NCBI GenBank assembly: GCA_021324815.1
Contig: JAJPIJ010000046.1
Location: forward strand, 94,734-158,733
Direction: 5' to 3'
From: Gammaproteobacteria bacterium
Lineage (GTDB): Bacteria; Pseudomonadota; Gammaproteobacteria; JAJPIJ01
DNA: 64,000 nucleotides
The notes under the pieces are model-generated. The model saw only the letters and a program-made list of their open reading frames with translations, searched no databases and was not told the DNA's origin. Below are positions 60,259-64,000 of the stretch, piece by piece (the stretch's first letter is position 1; every line of letters begins with the position of its first letter). The position numbers were made by a program, and so were the translations under genes.

Positions 60259-61134
60259 GTGAAGACGCCCTTCATATCGCGGCTTGCCATCATCGGCGTC
60301 GGCCTCATCGGGGGGTCGCTGGCGCTGGCCCTGAAGCGCGCCGGGGCGGTGGGCGAGGTCGTCGGCTGCGGCCGCAACGCCGCCGATCTGGAAAAGGGCG
60401 TGAAGCTCGGCGTCATCGATCGCTGCTCGACCGACCCGATCCAGGCAGTGCGCGATGCCGATGTCATCGTGCTGGCGACGCCCATCGGCGCCATGGGCGC
60501 CACGCTGGAAAAAATCCGTGATCATCTGGCGCCGCAGGCCGTCATTACGGACGCCGGCAGCGCCAAGGTGAGCGTGATTGCCGGTGCGCGCGCGGCGCTC
60601 GGCGCGCGGTTCGCCGATTTTGTGCCCGGCCATCCCATCGCCGGCACCGAGAAGAGCGGCATCGAGGCGGGATTTCCCGATTTGTACGTGCATCATCGCG
60701 TCATCCTCTGCCCGCAGCCCGAGACGCGCATGAGCGCGCTGTCGAAGGTGCAGCGCATGTGGGAACTCGTCGGCGCGCAGGTGGAGCAGATGGAAGCCGC
60801 GCGCCATGACGCCATCCTGGCCCGCACCAGCCACCTGCCGCACCTGGTGGCCTATGCGCTGGCGGATGTGCTGGCCGCCACCCGCCCGCAGAGCGAGGTG
60901 CTGCGCTTCGCCGCCGGCGGCTTTCGCGATCTCACGCGGGTGGCCTCGAGCCCGCCGGTGATGTGGCGCGACATCGCGCTCGCCAATCGCGAGGCGCTGC
61001 TCCCGGCGCTCGATGAATATCTCGCCGCCCTGAACGCCATTCGCACCGCGGTCGCGGCGCGGGATGCCGTGGCGCTGGAGGCCATCTTCGCGCGCGCGAA
61101 GGCGCTGCGCGATGCTTTGCCGCCGCGTCAATGA
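60259..61134 (+). CDS. tyrA: Prephenate dehydrogenase / arogenate dehydrogenase
   Basis: A 291-residue NAD(P)-dependent enzyme that oxidatively decarboxylates prephenate (or arogenate) on the way to tyrosine. It shows the Rossmann motif RLAIIGVGLIGGSLALALKR, then ATPIGAM, the DAGSAKVSV strand and GHPIAGTEKSGIEA. The start is GTG 60259, four bases after the hisC stop. It overlaps aroA by 4 nt (ATGA). In pseudomonads the two are fused; here they are separate but coupled. Confidence 0.94.
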   Translation: MKTPFISRLAIIGVGLIGGSLALALKRAGAVGEVVGCGRNAADLEKGVKLGVIDRCSTDPIQAVRDADVIVLATPIGAMGATLEKIRDHLAPQAVITDAGSAKVSVIAGARAALGARFADFVPGHPIAGTEKSGIEAGFPDLYVHHRVILCPQPETRMSALSKVQRMWELVGAQVEQMEAARHDAILARTSHLPHLVAYALADVLAATRPQSEVLRFAAGGFRDLTRVASSPPVMWRDIALANREALLPALDEYLAALNAIRTAVAARDAVALEAIFARAKALRDALPPRQ

Positions 61135-62459
61135 ATTCGAAGGTTTACGCGCAGTTCGAAGTTCAGCCGGGTGGAAAATTGCGCGGCATGCTGCGCGTGC
61201 CGGGCGACAAGTCCATCTCGCACCGCGCCTTGATGCTGGGCGCCATCGCCGCGGGCGACACCGACATCACGGGATTTCTCGAAGGCGGGGACACGCTGGC
61301 GACCCTGGCCGCCTTCCAGGCGATGGGCGTGCAAATCGATCGCGCCGGCGGACACGTGACCGTGCGCGGCGCCGGCCTGCACGGCCTGAAGCCACCCCCC
61401 GGCGCGCTTGACCTCGGAAATTCCGGCACCTCGATGCGCCTGCTGGCGGGACTGCTGGCGGGGCAGGCGTTCGACACCACGCTCATCGGCGATGAATCGC
61501 TGTCCCGGCGGCCGATGCGGCGCGTGGTCGAGCCGTTGACGCGAATGGGCGCGCGCATTGACACCACGCCGGGCGGCACGGCGCCGCTCCGCATCCACGG
61601 CGGCCGGCGGCTGGCCGGCATCGAGTACGCGATGCCGGTCGCCAGCGCGCAGGTGAAGTCCTGCCTCCTCCTGGCGGGCCTCTACGCCGCCGGCGCGACC
61701 ACGATCATCGAGCCGGCGCCCTCGCGCGATCACACCGAGCGCATGCTGGGGACCTTCGGCGCGGCGATTGATACCGACGGCGCGCGCGTGTCGTTGCGCG
61801 GCGGCCAACGGTTGCGCGCGACTTCCATTGCCGTCCCGGGTGACATCTCCTCGGCGGCATTTCTCATGGTCGGCGCCGCCATCGCGCCCGGCTCCGATCT
61901 GACGCTGCAAAACGTGGGCGTCAATCCGACGCGCACGGGCATCATCGACATCCTGAAGGCCATGGGCGCCGATCTGCAATTGCTGAATGAGCGCCAGGCA
62001 GGAGCCGAACCGGTCGCCGACATCCGCGTGCGCGGCGGCACCCTGCGCGGCATCCGCATCGACGGGCGTCTCGTGCCGCTCGCCATCGACGAATTTCCCG
62101 TCGTCTTCATCGCCGCCGTTGCGGCCTCCGGCGAAACCGTGCTGACCGGCGCGGAGGAGTTGCGCGTGAAGGAGAGTGATCGCATCGCCGTGATGGTGGA
62201 GGGCCTGCGGCGGCTGGGCGTGCGCGCCGAGCCGGCGGCGGACGGCGTGCGCATCAGCGGCGGCGGCGAGGGGGCGGTTTTCAGCGGCGGCGAAATCGAC
62301 AGCCGCGGCGATCACCGCGTCGCGATGGCGTTTGCCATCGCCGCCCTGCGTGCATCCGCGCCGATCAAGATCCTCGATTGCACCAATGTCGCCACCTCGT
62401 TTCCCGGCTTTGTCGAATGCGCGCGGGCCGCAGGTCTGGCGATCGTGGGGAAGCCCTGA
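61131..62459 (+). CDS. aroA: 3-phosphoshikimate 1-carboxyvinyltransferase (EPSP synthase)
   Basis: AroA makes EPSP from shikimate 3-phosphate and PEP in the shikimate pathway. The 442-residue product has RVPGDKSISHRALMLGAIA, LDLGNSGTSMRLLAGLLAG, GDESLSRRPMRRVVEPL, LRVKESDRIAVMVEGLR and GDHRVAMAFAIAAL. The sequence around LGNSGTSMR and the RRPM motif is closer to class II than to E. coli class I enzymes. It is coupled to tyrA upstream and followed by cmk after 2 bp. Confidence 0.97.
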   Translation: MNSKVYAQFEVQPGGKLRGMLRVPGDKSISHRALMLGAIAAGDTDITGFLEGGDTLATLAAFQAMGVQIDRAGGHVTVRGAGLHGLKPPPGALDLGNSGTSMRLLAGLLAGQAFDTTLIGDESLSRRPMRRVVEPLTRMGARIDTTPGGTAPLRIHGGRRLAGIEYAMPVASAQVKSCLLLAGLYAAGATTIIEPAPSRDHTERMLGTFGAAIDTDGARVSLRGGQRLRATSIAVPGDISSAAFLMVGAAIAPGSDLTLQNVGVNPTRTGIIDILKAMGADLQLLNERQAGAEPVADIRVRGGTLRGIRIDGRLVPLAIDEFPVVFIAAVAASGETVLTGAEELRVKESDRIAVMVEGLRRLGVRAEPAADGVRISGGGEGAVFSGGEIDSRGDHRVAMAFAIAALRASAPIKILDCTNVATSFPGFVECARAAGLAIVGKP

Positions 62460-62461
62460 AG

Positions 62462-63151
62462 ATGGACGCCGGGGCGCCGGTCATCGCGGTGGACGGCCCC
62501 AGCGGCACGGGCAAGGGCACCGTATGCCGGCGGCTGGCGCAGGCACTGGGCTGGCACTTCCTGGACAGCGGGGTGTTGTACCGGGCGGTGGGGCTGGCGG
62601 CGCAGCGTGCCGGGGTGCCGCTGAACGCCGAGCAGCCGGTGGCGGCGCTGGCCGCAAACATCGATCTGCGCTTTGTGCCGGATCCCCATGCCGAATATGG
62701 CATGACCGTGTTGCTGGATGGCGAGGACATCAGCGCCGCCATCCGCACCGAGGAGGCGGGCGGGGCGGCCTCTCAAGTCGCGGCCTTTCCCGCCGTGCGG
62801 GCGGCGTTGTTGAAACGCCAGCGCGCCTTCCGGCGGCGCCCGGGGCTCATCGCCGACGGCCGCGACATGGGCACCGTGGTCTTCCCCGACGCGGCGCTCA
62901 AACTGTTCCTGACCGCAAGTCCGGAGGAGCGCGCCCGGCGCCGTCATAACCAGTTGAAAGAAAAAGGGATTGATGTTAGTCTGCGCGCCCTTCTTGAGGA
63001 CATCCGCGCCCGCGACGAACGCGATCGGGGACGGGCCATATCGCCGCTCGTCCCGGCCGCCGACGCCAGGCTCATCGACACGACGGCGATGGACGTCGAG
63101 GCGGTGGTGAACGAGGCGATGCGGCATGTCCGGGAGCAGGGATTGGCCTGA
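62462..63151 (+). CDS. cmk: Cytidylate kinase
   Basis: Cmk phosphorylates CMP and dCMP. The 229-residue product has the P-loop [20 protein letters not shown], the CMP-binding [31 protein letters not shown] and the lid region [15 protein letters not shown]. The start ATG 62462 lies 2 bp behind the aroA stop. The aroA-cmk-rpsA order is standard in gamma- and betaproteobacteria. Confidence 0.97.
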   Translation: MDAGAPVIAVDGPSGTGKGTVCRRLAQALGWHFLDSGVLYRAVGLAAQRAGVPLNAEQPVAALAANIDLRFVPDPHAEYGMTVLLDGEDISAAIRTEEAGGAASQVAAFPAVRAALLKRQRAFRRRPGLIADGRDMGTVVFPDAALKLFLTASPEERARRRHNQLKEKGIDVSLRALLEDIRARDERDRGRAISPLVPAADARLIDTTAMDVEAVVNEAMRHVREQGLA

Positions 63152-63279
63152 ATCGACAGCGGGCCATCGGGGATTCCGGGGCGCGAAGCGCGCCGGGGTC
63201 ATGGTTCAACCAACCCGCGGATAACGCGGTTTACAGAGCACAGGACGGGGGCAATGCTCCCGTAATCGAGGTTTTTTGC

Positions 63280-64000
63280 ATGACGGAAAGTTTCGCGGAA
63301 TTATTCGAGCAAAGCATCAGTGGCGCCAAGATGCGGCCCGGCGCCATCGTCACCGGCACCGTGGTGGCCATCGATGATGAATGGGTCACCGTCAACGCCG
63401 GCCTGAAGTCCGAAGGTCTCATCCCCGCTGCGCAGTTTCGCACCGAGAACGGCGGCCTGGAAATCAACGTCGGTGATCACGTGGACGTCGCGCTGGACGC
63501 CGTCGAGGACGGCACCGGCGCGACCAAGCTGTCCCGCGAGAAGGCCAAGCGGGCCATGGCCTGGACGCGGCTGGAGAAGGCCGCCGAGGCCGCCGAAACC
63601 GTGACCGGCGTGATTACGGAAAAGGTCAAGGGCGGCTTCACCGTGGACATCGAGGGCGTGCGCGCCTTTCTCCCCGGTTCGCTGGTGGACGTGCGGCCGG
63701 TGCGCGACACGAGCTATCTCGAAGGCAAGCCGCTGGAGTTCAAGATCATCAAGGTCGATCGCAAGCGCAACAACGTGGTCGTCTCCCGCCGCGCCGTGGT
63801 CGAGAGCGAAGGCAGCGCCGAGCGCGAGACTCTGATCAACAGCCTGAAGGAGGGCGCCACCGTCAAGGGCATCGTCAAGAACCTGACCGACTACGGCGCC
63901 TTCATCGATCTGGGCGGCATCGACGGCCTGCTGCACATCACCGACATGGCCTGGAAGCGCGTCAAGCATCCCTCCGAGGTGGTGCAGATCGGCCAGGAGA
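63280..64000 (+). CDS. rpsA: 30S ribosomal protein S1, N-terminal part (3' truncated by window)
   Basis: S1 binds mRNA on the 30S subunit and helps initiation. From ATG 63280 about 240 residues are present: the start [13 protein letters not shown], the first S1/OB domain ([26 protein letters not shown]), the second ([30 protein letters not shown]) and the beginning of the third ([26 protein letters not shown]). The stop lies beyond the window. The 128-bp upstream gap holds a small CCGCG/CGCGG hairpin near 63213. The binding site before ATG is weak (GAGGTTTTTTGC), as is common for rpsA, which autoregulates. Confidence 0.97.
   Translation, partial: MTESFAELFEQSISGAKMRPGAIVTGTVVAIDDEWVTVNAGLKSEGLIPAAQFRTENGGLEINVGDHVDVALDAVEDGTGATKLSREKAKRAMAWTRLEKAAEAAETVTGVITEKVKGGFTVDIEGVRAFLPGSLVDVRPVRDTSYLEGKPLEFKIIKVDRKRNNVVVSRRAVVESEGSAERETLINSLKEGATVKGIVKNLTDYGAFIDLGGIDGLLHITDMAWKRVKHPSEVVQIGQE

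Overview
The window looks like a chromosome segment of a high-GC gammaproteobacterium, or a close relative. The last 9 kb keep the gene order mtnA, gyrA, pheA, hisC, tyrA, aroA, cmk, rpsA known from pseudomonads and relatives. The rest is typical proteobacterial housekeeping: eno-ftsB-ispD-ispF, pyrG-kdsA, single-chain purL, purB followed by a RoxA-type ribosomal oxygenase, and msrP-msrQ. No tRNA or rRNA gene was seen.

Layout. 1-1358: end of PEP carboxylase. 1409-5258: a putative iron-regulated operon behind a Fur-box promoter, with two small unknown proteins, a porin, an FMN-binding flavoprotein, its FMN transferase ApbE and a four-helix membrane protein; together they look like an envelope electron-transfer module. 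5251-6875: a CmoA-like enzyme and an isoprenylcysteine-type membrane methyltransferase. 6885-10410 (minus): a type III polyketide synthase, a methyltransferase, a flavoprotein oxidoreductase and a cupredoxin, a small lipid or quinone-like natural product cluster. 10615-13466 (minus): an ACT-domain protein and a slipin/NfeD pair.

13501-21733 is the striking part: a compact type V CRISPR-Cas island. All cas genes are on the minus strand: a very large (1691 aa) Cas12b-like RuvC effector, a Cas4-Cas1 fusion broken by one extra base in a run of eight G, and Cas2. These are followed by a candidate tracrRNA (an anti-repeat between cas2 and the array) and a six-repeat, five-spacer array whose repeat contains a 10-bp hairpin. 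The island looks less GC-rich than its surroundings and is bracketed by imperfect direct repeats, so it was probably acquired.

21878-31838: fhs behind an unassigned multi-hairpin leader with complementary loops, an adenylate cyclase-FHA protein, an EamA transporter, pyrG, kdsA, eno, ftsB, ispD, ispF and an Smr protein. 32041-40035: msrQ/msrP and a set of envelope proteins, including an autotransporter-type barrel, a lipoprotein hydrolase, and a FecR / TPR-barrel (SLAM-like) / FecR cluster that may be a surface export system with its cargo. 40254-55111: purL, a secretin-domain protein, a phospholipase D-like protein, roxA, purB, a radical SAM protein, an aldo/keto reductase, pyrC, rnt, and the methylthioadenosine pair mtaD/mtnA. 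55289-64000: gyrA and the aromatic amino acid genes through aroA, then cmk and the start of rpsA.

C/T-rich palindromic repeats occur between genes and once inside purL. Everything here was read by eye from the sequence; no database search, folding or composition calculation was run.
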